From a virus, in the IMG/VR virus record IMGVR_UViG_3300026097_001034, positions 1 through 20,957 of that record: DNA of 20,957 bases; one strand, 5' to 3'. Positions within the stretch are counted from its first letter, which is position 1. Every line of letters begins with the position of its first letter. The position numbers were made by a program, and so were the translations under genes. Below are positions 1 to 7,467 of this stretch, piece by piece. Below the pieces are notes generated by a model. The model did not search any database, had not been told where the DNA came from, and saw nothing but the letters and a program-made list of their open reading frames with translations.

Positions 1-901
1 TAGGAAGATTTTTTTCGTTAGCAATGTCTACTAAAAACATAGCAAGATTTTCTGCTTGTATTTCCCTTGCGTTCATTATAGCATCAAATAAATCATAACC
101 TAGATCAAGTTCTTGTGCCATGTATCTGAGTGCAATATTATCTCTAGGGTGGCAGGCACCTCCGTCGCCCATGCCTGCCTTCATGTACTGTGGGCCCATA
201 ATACGCATCGTAGACCGTGCTAAAGCGTCTGTAACAACATCTACATCAATATTGCCCTGTTGCACTGCTACGTCTTGAATCATGTTAACAAGACCTATTT
301 TAGCACTGATAAAGGTATTATAAAATACTTTGATACACTCACACTCGTCCCATGTACCTACAACATATCTGGGATCGTTTTCCATAATAGACTTATAAAA
401 ATTTACAAGTTGACGAGCATCACCTGTTTCTGTACCGTCTTCTGTGCCAATCATTACCATTTCTGGATTAACCATATCCCAGGCAACACTGCCCATGGCA
501 ATAAGATAAGGATTATATACAAATCTAGTATTCGGTACTAGATCTACAAATTCTCTGCGAACAGTGCCAGGAAGCACAGTTGAGATAAGGACTAGCAACT
601 GATCTTTATTCATATGTTTGTTTGCTTCTACTAGTACATCTTTTACAATGGTGTAGTCGAAGTCTTTAGGTTCTAGATGTGCTGTAGGTGCTCTACCGTC
701 GTAGTCTGGATCGTGCGGAGTAGGAACAGCAACAAATACAATGTCTCGATTTTTAACAGCATTTTCTATTGTCGATTTTACTTTTACTGTATTACTAAAA
801 ACTGTTGCAATATCGTACCCTACAACCTCGTGTCCTTTTTCTGCCACGACTTCTGCACATGGCATTCCAAGTTTTCCTAAACCGATGAATCCTATGTTCA
901 T
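1..901 (-). CDS. Nucleotide-sugar dehydrogenase, UDP-glucose 6-dehydrogenase family (C-terminus outside window)
   Basis: Reading down from an ATG at 901, 300 codons are open to the left edge, so the 3' end is missing. The protein begins with a Rossmann NAD site (GLGKLG, residues 7-12). It then shows the family landmarks in order: VPTP (59-62), STVLPGT (107-113), the Lys/Asn pair of the central helix (K191, N195), and the catalytic-cysteine loop GGACHPRDN (247-255; C250, D254). Enzymes of this family oxidise the C6 alcohol of a nucleotide sugar to the carboxylate in two NAD-dependent steps. The segment that normally reads PEFL, which carries a catalytic Glu, reads PYLI here (131-134), so substrate or mechanism may differ. 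AGGTG at 906-910 is a good ribosome site, and a TATAAATA box lies upstream at 930-937. The family is secure, but whether the substrate is UDP-glucose, UDP-ManNAc or something else is unknown. Confidence 0.9.
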   Translation of the reverse strand, partial: MNIGFIGLGKLGMPCAEVVAEKGHEVVGYDIATVFSNTVKVKSTIENAVKNRDIVFVAVPTPHDPDYDGRAPTAHLEPKDFDYTIVKDVLVEANKHMNKDQLLVLISTVLPGTVRREFVDLVPNTRFVYNPYLIAMGSVAWDMVNPEMVMIGTEDGTETGDARQLVNFYKSIMENDPRYVVGTWDECECIKVFYNTFISAKIGLVNMIQDVAVQQGNIDVDVVTDALARSTMRIMGPQYMKAGMGDGGACHPRDNIALRYMAQELDLGYDLFDAIMNAREIQAENLAMFLVDIANEKNLP

Positions 902-929
902 TTATCACCTTTTGAATTAATTATTTTTT

Positions 930-937
930 TATTTATA
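930..937 (-). promoter_or_regulatory. T4-type late promoter for the dehydrogenase
   Basis: The minus strand reads TATAAATA exactly. In T4-like phages this octamer is the -10 element of late promoters. Transcription would start near 924, leaving a leader of about 23 nt that carries the AGGTG ribosome site before the ATG at 901. Confidence 0.6.
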
Positions 938-939
938 AT

Positions 940-951
940 ATACGCATATAA
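940..951. repeat. 12-bp motif ATACGCATATAA, copy 1
   Basis: The same 12 bases occur at 6229-6240. Both copies lie in divergent intergenic regions directly before a plus-strand gene without a Shine-Dalgarno sequence. In this copy the alternating purine-pyrimidine run extends one base to the left, and the motif overlaps the plus-strand TATAAATA box. Confidence 0.6.
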
Positions 952-954
952 ATA
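947..954 (+). promoter_or_regulatory. T4-type late promoter giving a leaderless transcript
   Basis: The plus strand reads TATAAATA, 5 bases before the ATG at 960. With normal T4 late-promoter geometry the +1 base would be the A of that ATG, so the mRNA would have no leader. No Shine-Dalgarno sequence is present. The divergent box at 930-937 is only 9 bp away. Confidence 0.55.
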
Positions 955-959
955 GTTGA

Positions 960-1559
960 ATGTTTGAAATTGTAGAAAATTTTGAAAATCAAATAGCAGA
1001 TTTCTACGGTGCTCCTTATGCTGTTGCCACCGATTCTTGTACACATGCTATAGAACTTTGTTTGCGTTATAAAAAAATTAAAGCTGCCACTTGTCCAACG
1101 CACACTTACATTTCTATTCCATTTACTTTTGAAAAATTAAATATAAACTGGAAATGGGAGAGAATCAATTGGAAAGATTTTTATTTTATCGGGAACACAA
1201 ATATCGTTGATGCTGCTGTACTATGGAAGGAAAATAGTTACATACAAAATACTCTAATGTGTTTAAGTTTTCAGTATAAAAAACATCTATCTCTAGGCAG
1301 AGGCGGCATGATTTTATGCGATAAAAAAGAAGAAAAAGACGAATTAAGAAAAATGAGTTACGATGGAAGAGATTTATCTAAACCTTGGAGAAAACAAAAC
1401 ATCAGTACCATAGGGTATCATTATTATATGACTCCAGAAACTGCTGAACAAGGTATAACAAAATTAGAATCTGCGAAAATAGATCAACCTAAAAAACATT
1501 GGAGTTGGAGGGATTATCCGGATTTATCTAAAATGGAAGTATTCAATGAAATCCACTAA
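960..1559 (+). CDS. Compact DegT/DnrJ/EryC1-type PLP aminotransferase
   Basis: This family transfers an amino group from an amino acid to a keto-sugar or keto-cyclitol using PLP. Its features appear in order: a small-residue phosphate-binding turn in TDSCTHAIELCLR (24-36); CPTHTY (45-50), where family members bind substrate and cofactor; the PLP-nitrogen aspartate D84 in IVDAA; the Schiff-base lysine motif SFQYKKHLSLGRGG (103-116), with K108 the best-aligned lysine; and GYHYYMTPETAEQG (152-165), matching the family GYNYRL region. At 199 residues it is about half the usual 360-400, lacking most of the C-terminal small domain and several linkers. The frame is clean, so it is compact rather than interrupted. 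It overlaps the amidinotransferase by 14 bp. The start has no ribosome site and follows a late-promoter box directly. Confidence 0.75.
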   Translation: MFEIVENFENQIADFYGAPYAVATDSCTHAIELCLRYKKIKAATCPTHTYISIPFTFEKLNINWKWERINWKDFYFIGNTNIVDAAVLWKENSYIQNTLMCLSFQYKKHLSLGRGGMILCDKKEEKDELRKMSYDGRDLSKPWRKQNISTIGYHYYMTPETAEQGITKLESAKIDQPKKHWSWRDYPDLSKMEVFNEIH

Positions 1560-2520
1560 CGAGTGGTCGCCACTTAAAAAAATCATAGTCGGTGTTGCTG
1601 ACAATGCTAAAATTCCAGAAATGGACATTAGTCTTCGAGTTGTAAATTATGCTGATAAAACAGAAGACGAAATTAAAGATATTAAATCTGGACTATATCC
1701 TCAACAAGTTATAGATGAAGCCAACGAAGATCTAGAAATTTTTAGCAATTTTTTAAAAGGTGAAGGTGTAGAAGTCGTTAGGCCAGAAAAAACAGACTGT
1801 AACTACTATAATTACTGTCCGAGAGACAATGTAATCGTCTACGACGATATGTCGATAGTTGCTCCTATGCCGTTGAGAGCGCGAAAAGACGAATATAAAT
1901 CATTCGAACAACATCTCGAAAATATACAAGTTATAGATTACAATCACAATGATGACTTGTATAATATAGAATGTCTAGGAGATCCTAACGTTCTTGCTAC
2001 AAATGAAACCGAACCGGCATTCGATGCGGCTAATGTGTTAAGGGCCAACGAAGATATTTTATATCTTGTCAGTAACAGCGGCAATATTAAAGGATCAGAA
2101 TATTTACAGAATATATTAGGAAACTGTGCCAAAGTGCATTTACTGGAAGATGTTTATAGTTATATGCATATTGACAGCACAATAGCGTTTTTAAGAGAAG
2201 GATTAATGTTAGCTAACCCTAGCAGAATAAGATCCAACGCCGATCTTCCTTCTGCATTTCAAAATTGGGACATTATATGGGCTCCCGAACCTGTAGATAT
2301 CGGTCACTATCCAGGATACTGCAATGCCAGTAAATGGGTAAGTGTTAATTTGTTTAGCGTAAATGAAAATCTAGTGGCATTAGAAGAACATCAACATAAC
2401 CTTAGAAAAGAATTAGAAAAATATAAAATAGAATGTGCTATGTTGCCTATGCGTCATAGTCGAACACTAGGCGGTGTATTTCATTGTGTTACTTTGGATT
2501 TAGAAAGAAATGTGGCATAA
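1546..2520 (+). CDS. Amidinotransferase (glycine / inosamine-phosphate amidinotransferase family)
   Basis: This family moves the amidino group of arginine onto an amine (glycine in creatine synthesis, amino-cyclitol phosphate in streptomycin synthesis), giving a guanidino product and ornithine. The 324-residue protein shows EWSPLKKIIVG (6-16), PRDN (92-95), EPAFDAANV (156-164), YMHIDSTIAFL (206-216) and GGVFHCVTLDL (309-319). These supply the complete Cys-His-Asp triad expected from human AGAT and StrB1: D160, H208 and C314. It overlaps the aminotransferase upstream by 14 bp and the oxygenase downstream by 11 bp. GGAAG lies a few bases before the ATG. The acceptor is unknown. The adjacent aminotransferase suggests a newly made amino sugar or amino cyclitol, but glycine or lysine cannot be excluded. 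Confidence 0.88.
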   Translation: MKSTNEWSPLKKIIVGVADNAKIPEMDISLRVVNYADKTEDEIKDIKSGLYPQQVIDEANEDLEIFSNFLKGEGVEVVRPEKTDCNYYNYCPRDNVIVYDDMSIVAPMPLRARKDEYKSFEQHLENIQVIDYNHNDDLYNIECLGDPNVLATNETEPAFDAANVLRANEDILYLVSNSGNIKGSEYLQNILGNCAKVHLLEDVYSYMHIDSTIAFLREGLMLANPSRIRSNADLPSAFQNWDIIWAPEPVDIGHYPGYCNASKWVSVNLFSVNENLVALEEHQHNLRKELEKYKIECAMLPMRHSRTLGGVFHCVTLDLERNVA

Positions 2521-3013
2521 AGGAAAAATACCTGTCATTTGGGACGAAAAATATAAAACATTTAATTACACAAAACAACCTATTATGGATGAAGAGATAC
2601 AAAAATGGAGGACACAGGGATATACACATAATAGTTTTTCAGGGTCAATGTACGATAGTAAAAATCCAATACCTGATTGGTGTTATACTATTGCAGACAA
2701 ATTAAACTTGGATCTTCCTGGATTTGTTTTTTATAAAATGACCACAGGGATAATAATGCCTACACACGTTGATCATTTTACTAGATATTGCAAAGTTTTT
2801 AAGGTAAAAAAAAGCAATGTTTACAGAGCCATAGTTTTTTTAGAAGACTGGCTTCCTGGGCATTATTTTGAAATAGACTCTCATTGTATAGCAAACTATT
2901 CTGCAGGAGATTATGTTTTATGGTCTCACGACGTTTCGCATGCCGCAAGTAATATAGGAATTTTGGACAGATATACTCTACAAATTACTGGAGTATTAAA
3001 TGAAAAAATTTGA
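2510..3013 (+). CDS. 2-oxoglutarate/Fe(II)-dependent oxygenase-like protein
   Basis: A 167-residue protein with the double-stranded beta-helix signature of small 2OG oxygenases. The iron triad is H86 and D88 in PTHVDHF, and H144 in WSHDVSHAASN. R154, ten residues further on, would bind the 2-oxoglutarate carboxylate. GDYVLWSH before the distal histidine and RYTLQITG after it fit the strands of this fold. Such enzymes hydroxylate amino-acid, peptide or small-molecule substrates. It overlaps the amidinotransferase by 11 bp and the next gene by 14 bp, so coupled translation is likely. The substrate is unknown. It most resembles the aspartyl/asparaginyl beta-hydroxylase-like class by motif spacing, which is an impression rather than an alignment. 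Confidence 0.7.
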   Translation: MWHKGKIPVIWDEKYKTFNYTKQPIMDEEIQKWRTQGYTHNSFSGSMYDSKNPIPDWCYTIADKLNLDLPGFVFYKMTTGIIMPTHVDHFTRYCKVFKVKKSNVYRAIVFLEDWLPGHYFEIDSHCIANYSAGDYVLWSHDVSHAASNIGILDRYTLQITGVLNEKI

Positions 3014-4196
3014 ATACAAACAAGATTTATTTTACAAGGATATTCCTGCCGGGCTGACTTATAAAAAATTAAAAATGTCTACACGATTGCATTTTTTACA
3101 ATCGAAGTTAGAAAAATGCTTTTTTTGGAATTTAAATAAACCTTGTTTAATTTATACTGGTACAAATCATCTTCCATTACATAAAATAACCATGTCTAAG
3201 AAAGGCAGGTCTCGTTTAAACAAAACAGGACTAATTATTTTTTTGTACGAACCTATGTGTTTTTATGATTCAAACACTCGACATAATAGAAACTTTTACA
3301 GTGAATTTTCATTTTGGAATAAAAAATTAAAATCCGACGAATTAGATAGTATAGGATTTTTTTTACTAGAAAACAATTTAAAAAATGTACAAATAAAAAC
3401 ATGTGATTACGACGGGTTTAATTTGTTATCAGACTATTACCGTCATTTAGATATAAAAACTAACGATTTATTTTTAAAAAGCATAAGTGTAAAGAAATCA
3501 ATAAACTTTAATAATGATTTTCAAAAGAAATTTTGGTGCGGAAATGGTAGATATACTCAACACAGGCATTTAATTATGTCATTTTTAACCAAGTTCGAAG
3601 GTAATTATAGTTGGTATTTTAAATGCGGATTCAACGCTTTAGAAGATAATACTTGGATACATCATTCATTATTGAATAAAAAATACACTGACAACATTAT
3701 TAACGGAAACACAATATTAAATAATAAATTATTCTATTTAGATAAAGCTCGTCCAATAGAGCAAGTAGAGGTTAATGGTGTACATATACCGCCAGAATTA
3801 TGGCCGAATAGCAACCTTAAGGAATCATATCAAGACTGTTTTTTGGCAATAGTTAACGAAACTAGATTTGCACAACCGTTTGCAAATATTAGTGAAAAAA
3901 CACTTCAAGCAATCTTTGTAGGAAAACCTTTTATTTTAGTCGCACCTCCGAAAAGTTTAGAATATATAAAAAAATTGGGATTTAAAACATTTAGTGAATA
4001 CTGGGATGAATCATATGACGACGAAGCAAATCCAACATTGAGAATTCAAAAAATTTTCGATTTAATTGAATTTATCAATTCAATACCGTTACAAGAACTT
4101 AGAAATATGTATCAGTCAATGCAAGAAATTTTGTTACACAATATACAAACAGCAGAACAATTAAAATTTAACAAGGAAGATATATTACCGTTATAA
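3000..4196 (+). CDS. Putative GT-B-like glycosyltransferase, paralog 1 of 3
   Basis: A 398-residue protein. Its C-terminal part contains IVNET (284-288) followed by SEKTLQAI (298-305), KPFILV and a LGFKTF...DESYDD segment. The 403-aa protein at 6256-7467 and the 427-aa protein at 9338-10621 have the same arrangement. An acidic residue followed by a [TS]EK helix and a hydrophobic P-[FM]-x-[IV] strand recalls the donor-binding half of fucosyltransferase-type GT-B enzymes, hence the assignment; it is not proof of activity. A basic RYTQHRH stretch (184-190) matches RxxHR/RxRPQR in the paralogs. It is the last gene of the four-gene plus-strand operon, with TGGAG before its ATG. No signal peptide or membrane segment is seen. 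Confidence 0.55.
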   Translation: MKKFEYKQDLFYKDIPAGLTYKKLKMSTRLHFLQSKLEKCFFWNLNKPCLIYTGTNHLPLHKITMSKKGRSRLNKTGLIIFLYEPMCFYDSNTRHNRNFYSEFSFWNKKLKSDELDSIGFFLLENNLKNVQIKTCDYDGFNLLSDYYRHLDIKTNDLFLKSISVKKSINFNNDFQKKFWCGNGRYTQHRHLIMSFLTKFEGNYSWYFKCGFNALEDNTWIHHSLLNKKYTDNIINGNTILNNKLFYLDKARPIEQVEVNGVHIPPELWPNSNLKESYQDCFLAIVNETRFAQPFANISEKTLQAIFVGKPFILVAPPKSLEYIKKLGFKTFSEYWDESYDDEANPTLRIQKIFDLIEFINSIPLQELRNMYQSMQEILLHNIQTAEQLKFNKEDILPL

Positions 4197-4228
4197 AAAT
4201 AAAAAAACTTATTATTAACCAATAACTA

Positions 4229-4266
4229 TATCGAAAACTATTTTACTCGGAAATACTTAATCGATA
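4229..4266. terminator. Possible bidirectional terminator hairpin
   Basis: The gap between two convergent genes holds an imperfect inverted repeat: TATCGA...TCGATA as outer arms, TATTT/AAATA as inner arms around the 7-base loop TACTCGG, with small internal mismatches. T-rich sequence lies beyond it to the right, and an A-rich run (4201-4207) that would be T-rich on the minus strand lies to the left. The stem is AT-rich and weak. Confidence 0.35.
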
Positions 4267-4280
4267 AATTTTATTTTACC

Positions 4281-6203
4281 TCAATTAATTTTTGTTACCC
4301 AAGCTTTTCCAAAATTTCTTCTACGACTGAAATATATATTTTCTAAAAATCGTTCTATTGTAATGTCTTTTGATTCTAAAAAATCAAACTTGTATGTTGT
4401 TTTTTTATTTAAAGTAGTGTTTTCTAATAGATCTCCTAAGAAGTCATATTTGTATTCTCTAACGATTGGGTATTCTTTTACTTTATAGTAATCAATAACA
4501 AAATGTTTTTGAAAATCTAACAACTCTTTATTTTCAACTGATGGAAATTTAGTATTCATAAAATCTTCGACTAAACCAAAAACATATTCGTATTTGTTAT
4601 CAGCATGTATATTAAGTGTTGTTCTGTGTACTAGGTTCCAACCATGTACTTCAATATTAGAAATGTCTGGATGGCTTATTGAACCGTCAAACATCCAATT
4701 CCTATAATATTTTTTAATTTGCGTTCTTTCTTCTTCGAACCAGGCATTTTGTTTTAGATATTCATAGAGTTCCTCATAAAATTCTTTATAATCAATCTCA
4801 CGATGCTTTTTTAAGAATCTACTAATGTATGTGGTTAGTCCGTTGATATGGAATGTGTTAATAAACCAACTAAAAGCGTGTGCTTCTAACATTTCTTCTG
4901 TGGACATGTCTTTTGTAGAAATTACTACCTCAACGCATTCTTTTAGTTCGTCAAAGTTATAACTTCCGCTCATATAGTCATAAACAGGTCTAGATTCAAT
5001 TTGATGTTCTTCTTTTTGTGTTAAGTTCATTTCAGCATTTTCTAACATTTGTGCATGTAGAATAGTTATGCCTGTATGATTTCCTGCTCGAAACAATTTC
5101 CAAAAACCTTCTTTCCAAGTTTCTACTGTTTCTCCGGGCAAACCTAAAATAACTTCCGTGTATACTGGAATATTGTTTTTATCGCATAGTGTAAAAATAT
5201 CTTCTATTTTGTGCTGATCAAGATTTTTTCTTTTAATATTTTCTAAGACATCTAAATCCATGCTTTGCACACTAACAGTTAATCCTTGATTAAATTTAGG
5301 ACTCTTAATCAATTTTTTAACAATGTCAACAACTTCATTTTTTTGATTCTTTGCCCAAGCAACAGAAAATGTATACGGATATCCATATTCTTCTTGAACT
5401 TCTAATAATTTATCAGCGATCATGTTATCACGCTCTACAAACATTCCAAAATTTGCATCTGTAATACTAACAAAACCGCATTTATTTTTTCCAATCCATT
5501 CTAATTCTGCAAAAACTCTTTCTAAATTGAATTTTTTAACTTTGTTGTATGTAAGACTGCCCCAATCACAAAATGTACAGGCATACGGACATCCTCTGTT
5601 GGTTTCTAATGTGGCATTCCATTCTACACTGTCTGTTTCTGTTATTAATTTGTCAAAGACTCCTGATAGATAAGGACTTGGAATTTGTTCTAAATCTGAT
5701 ATTCTATTTGCCTTTCCGGTATCTAATACAACACCGCCATTGTTTAAGATTAATCCTGGAATATCATTTAATGATGTTTGATTTTTTAATGCTAATAACA
5801 GATTTTTAAATGTAATTTCTCCCTCAGATTTTACAACAATATCTATAAAAGGTAATTTTTGAAAAATGTCCTCTCTTTCTATAGGTATTTCTGGTCCTCC
5901 GAAAACAAAAATAGAGTTAGGGTTAAGTTTTTTAATTTCTTGTGCTAGTGCATAATTATAATTTTTGTTCCAAACATATGTACTAAAAGCAATTATATCA
6001 CTGTCGGCTAAGGATTTAGCAGTTGGAACTATGCTTGACCTTTTCCAAATCATTTTATCTAATTTGTAATAAGTATCAACTTCTATAAATTGACTAACAT
6101 ATGCCCATAAAACACCTACACTATACGGAAGATAGTGTGCATTAAACTCTTTAGGTCCTTGCTGGAAATTTGGTTGAACAAGACTGATTTTTTTAGTAAT
6201 CAT
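4281..6203 (-). CDS. Cobalamin-binding-domain radical SAM enzyme (B12-rSAM)
   Basis: About 640 residues. The first ~150 form a Rossmann-type B12-binding domain: ISLVQPNF at the start, then DIIAFSTYVW, FVFGGPEIP and DIVVKSEGE. The radical SAM barrel follows, with RGCPYACTFCDWG; the cluster cysteines are at about residues 205, 209 and 212. Later come SVQSMD and EVILGLPGET, also typical. The C-terminal ~270 residues are unassigned. Members carry out radical methylations, ring contractions and other reactions on unactivated carbons. The ATG at 6203 is preferred over a TTG 15 bases upstream because it sits next to the family's usual beginning and leaves GAG at a reasonable distance. It is a lone minus-strand gene between plus-strand units. 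The reaction cannot be predicted; the radical SAM call is firm. Confidence 0.85.
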   Translation of the reverse strand: MITKKISLVQPNFQQGPKEFNAHYLPYSVGVLWAYVSQFIEVDTYYKLDKMIWKRSSIVPTAKSLADSDIIAFSTYVWNKNYNYALAQEIKKLNPNSIFVFGGPEIPIEREDIFQKLPFIDIVVKSEGEITFKNLLLALKNQTSLNDIPGLILNNGGVVLDTGKANRISDLEQIPSPYLSGVFDKLITETDSVEWNATLETNRGCPYACTFCDWGSLTYNKVKKFNLERVFAELEWIGKNKCGFVSITDANFGMFVERDNMIADKLLEVQEEYGYPYTFSVAWAKNQKNEVVDIVKKLIKSPKFNQGLTVSVQSMDLDVLENIKRKNLDQHKIEDIFTLCDKNNIPVYTEVILGLPGETVETWKEGFWKLFRAGNHTGITILHAQMLENAEMNLTQKEEHQIESRPVYDYMSGSYNFDELKECVEVVISTKDMSTEEMLEAHAFSWFINTFHINGLTTYISRFLKKHREIDYKEFYEELYEYLKQNAWFEEERTQIKKYYRNWMFDGSISHPDISNIEVHGWNLVHRTTLNIHADNKYEYVFGLVEDFMNTKFPSVENKELLDFQKHFVIDYYKVKEYPIVREYKYDFLGDLLENTTLNKKTTYKFDFLESKDITIERFLENIYFSRRRNFGKAWVTKIN

Positions 6204-6223
6204 TAATAACGATCTCAAAATTT

Positions 6224-6231
6224 AATAAATA
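6224..6231 (+). promoter_or_regulatory. Weak late-promoter-like box before the plus-strand gene
   Basis: AATAAATA differs from TATAAATA at its first base and lies 24 bases before the ATG at 6256, immediately before the shared 12-bp motif. An alternative element is TATAATAA at 6236-6243. No Shine-Dalgarno sequence is seen before the ATG. A CATAAATA-like octamer on the minus strand (6250-6257) could serve the radical SAM gene. Confidence 0.3.
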
Positions 6232-6240
6232 CGCATATAA
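6229..6240. repeat. 12-bp motif ATACGCATATAA, copy 2
   Basis: Identical to 940-951, and again between a minus-strand enzyme gene and a plus-strand gene. The sequence around the two copies is similar only in being AT-rich, so the 12-mer itself appears to be the conserved part. Confidence 0.6.
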
Positions 6241-6255
6241 TAACACATAGTATTT

Positions 6256-7467
6256 ATGAAAAGATATCAATCATCTAAAAAAACACCTATACTACACGAT
6301 AACGAATATGTGTGGGATCCTGGCGAAAATTTAAACAGTTTAGAATCTAGTTTTAATCTTATTGAAAGAAAAACTAAAAAAAGAATTTCTAATGTCAAGT
6401 ATGTATTATTATACCAAATTTATCCACCAAATGGATGGCCAGCTGATACCGATATTATAGGATTTCTCAATAAGAATGTAAAAAAACAATTACAAGAAAA
6501 AAAGATAATATTAATTTTAGATGGAACATTTGAGGGATACAGTCCTATATACAGTAATCATTATATTGCAAAATCTTTAGAATTTTCTGCAAAAAAACAT
6601 AACATCGATACAAAACAAATTTTCTTTTTTACTGGAAATTTAAAAGAGGTGTCATCTGAAATAAATGTTATACCTATTTTTAACATAGATGAAGGTCTAT
6701 TTGAACACGTTAATTTAGATAATAATGTAAACATCGCAAAAAAAGATGTAGAGAAAAATATCGGCGATAAAATATTTTTAAGTTTATCACGAAGAAATCG
6801 ATATCACCGTGTGTTGTCTAATTTTATGATTTATGATACACCTATATTTTCATACGGCTTAATTAGTCAAGACGTCGTTACTAGTAATTTTAACTTTAAT
6901 TCAAATTTGCTATCAAAAATAAACAAGACCGAAGATGACATTAAGAAATTTAAAAATTCTCTACCTTGGATTGCAGATGAAAATAACTTTTCTATAAACG
7001 ATCCAATGAATCCATTATACAATTTACATACAAAAACTCCATTTAGTATTGTAAACGAAACATATGCTAGTAATGAAAATAATACTACATTCTTCTATTC
7101 TGAAAAATTTTTAAAACCTATAATTGCATTCCAACCAATGGTAATATGGGGACAACCCGGAATCAATAAAAATCTAAGTATTATGGGATATCATGATTAT
7201 AGTGATTATTTTGATTTAAATTTTGATGATGAAGAAGACGATATAGTAAGATATCAAAAATTATTAAAATCAATTTCTCCTGTTGTAGAGGAATTATCAA
7301 AAATGCCAATCGATCAAAGAATAGAATGGCGTTTTAAAAATCAAGAATTATTACAACATAATTTCGATGCTTTTTTACAAAGAAATCATGCAACACAGCA
7401 ACTAAATTTGTTTGGCAAGATAATTTTTAGAATGTTAAAAAGTGGTTCGCTTATACCGTCACATTAA
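6256..7467 (+). CDS. Putative GT-B-like glycosyltransferase, paralog 2 of 3
   Basis: A 403-residue member of the family also found at 3000-4196 and 9338-10621. Shared landmarks are an N-terminal-half strand IILILDGTFEGY (84-95, matching AILLIDQTVEGY in paralog 3), FFFTGN (123-128), LSRRNRYHR (177-185), IVNET (265-269), SEKFLKPI (282-289), and a C-terminal acidic stretch (roughly residues 320-334) leading to QELLQHN. This copy has SEKF rather than SEKT, and its segment after PMVIW diverges more than the other two. The gene starts 16 bases after the shared 12-mer without a ribosome site, and its last 9 bases overlap the end of the convergent epimerase gene. The enzymatic role is inferred from motif order only. 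Confidence 0.5.
   Translation: MKRYQSSKKTPILHDNEYVWDPGENLNSLESSFNLIERKTKKRISNVKYVLLYQIYPPNGWPADTDIIGFLNKNVKKQLQEKKIILILDGTFEGYSPIYSNHYIAKSLEFSAKKHNIDTKQIFFFTGNLKEVSSEINVIPIFNIDEGLFEHVNLDNNVNIAKKDVEKNIGDKIFLSLSRRNRYHRVLSNFMIYDTPIFSYGLISQDVVTSNFNFNSNLLSKINKTEDDIKKFKNSLPWIADENNFSINDPMNPLYNLHTKTPFSIVNETYASNENNTTFFYSEKFLKPIIAFQPMVIWGQPGINKNLSIMGYHDYSDYFDLNFDDEEDDIVRYQKLLKSISPVVEELSKMPIDQRIEWRFKNQELLQHNFDAFLQRNHATQQLNLFGKIIFRMLKSGSLIPSH

Noticed and set aside
260-880. Two plus-strand open frames (93 and 67 codons)
   Set aside because: They lie antisense to the clean, motif-bearing dehydrogenase frame and have no recognisable domain.
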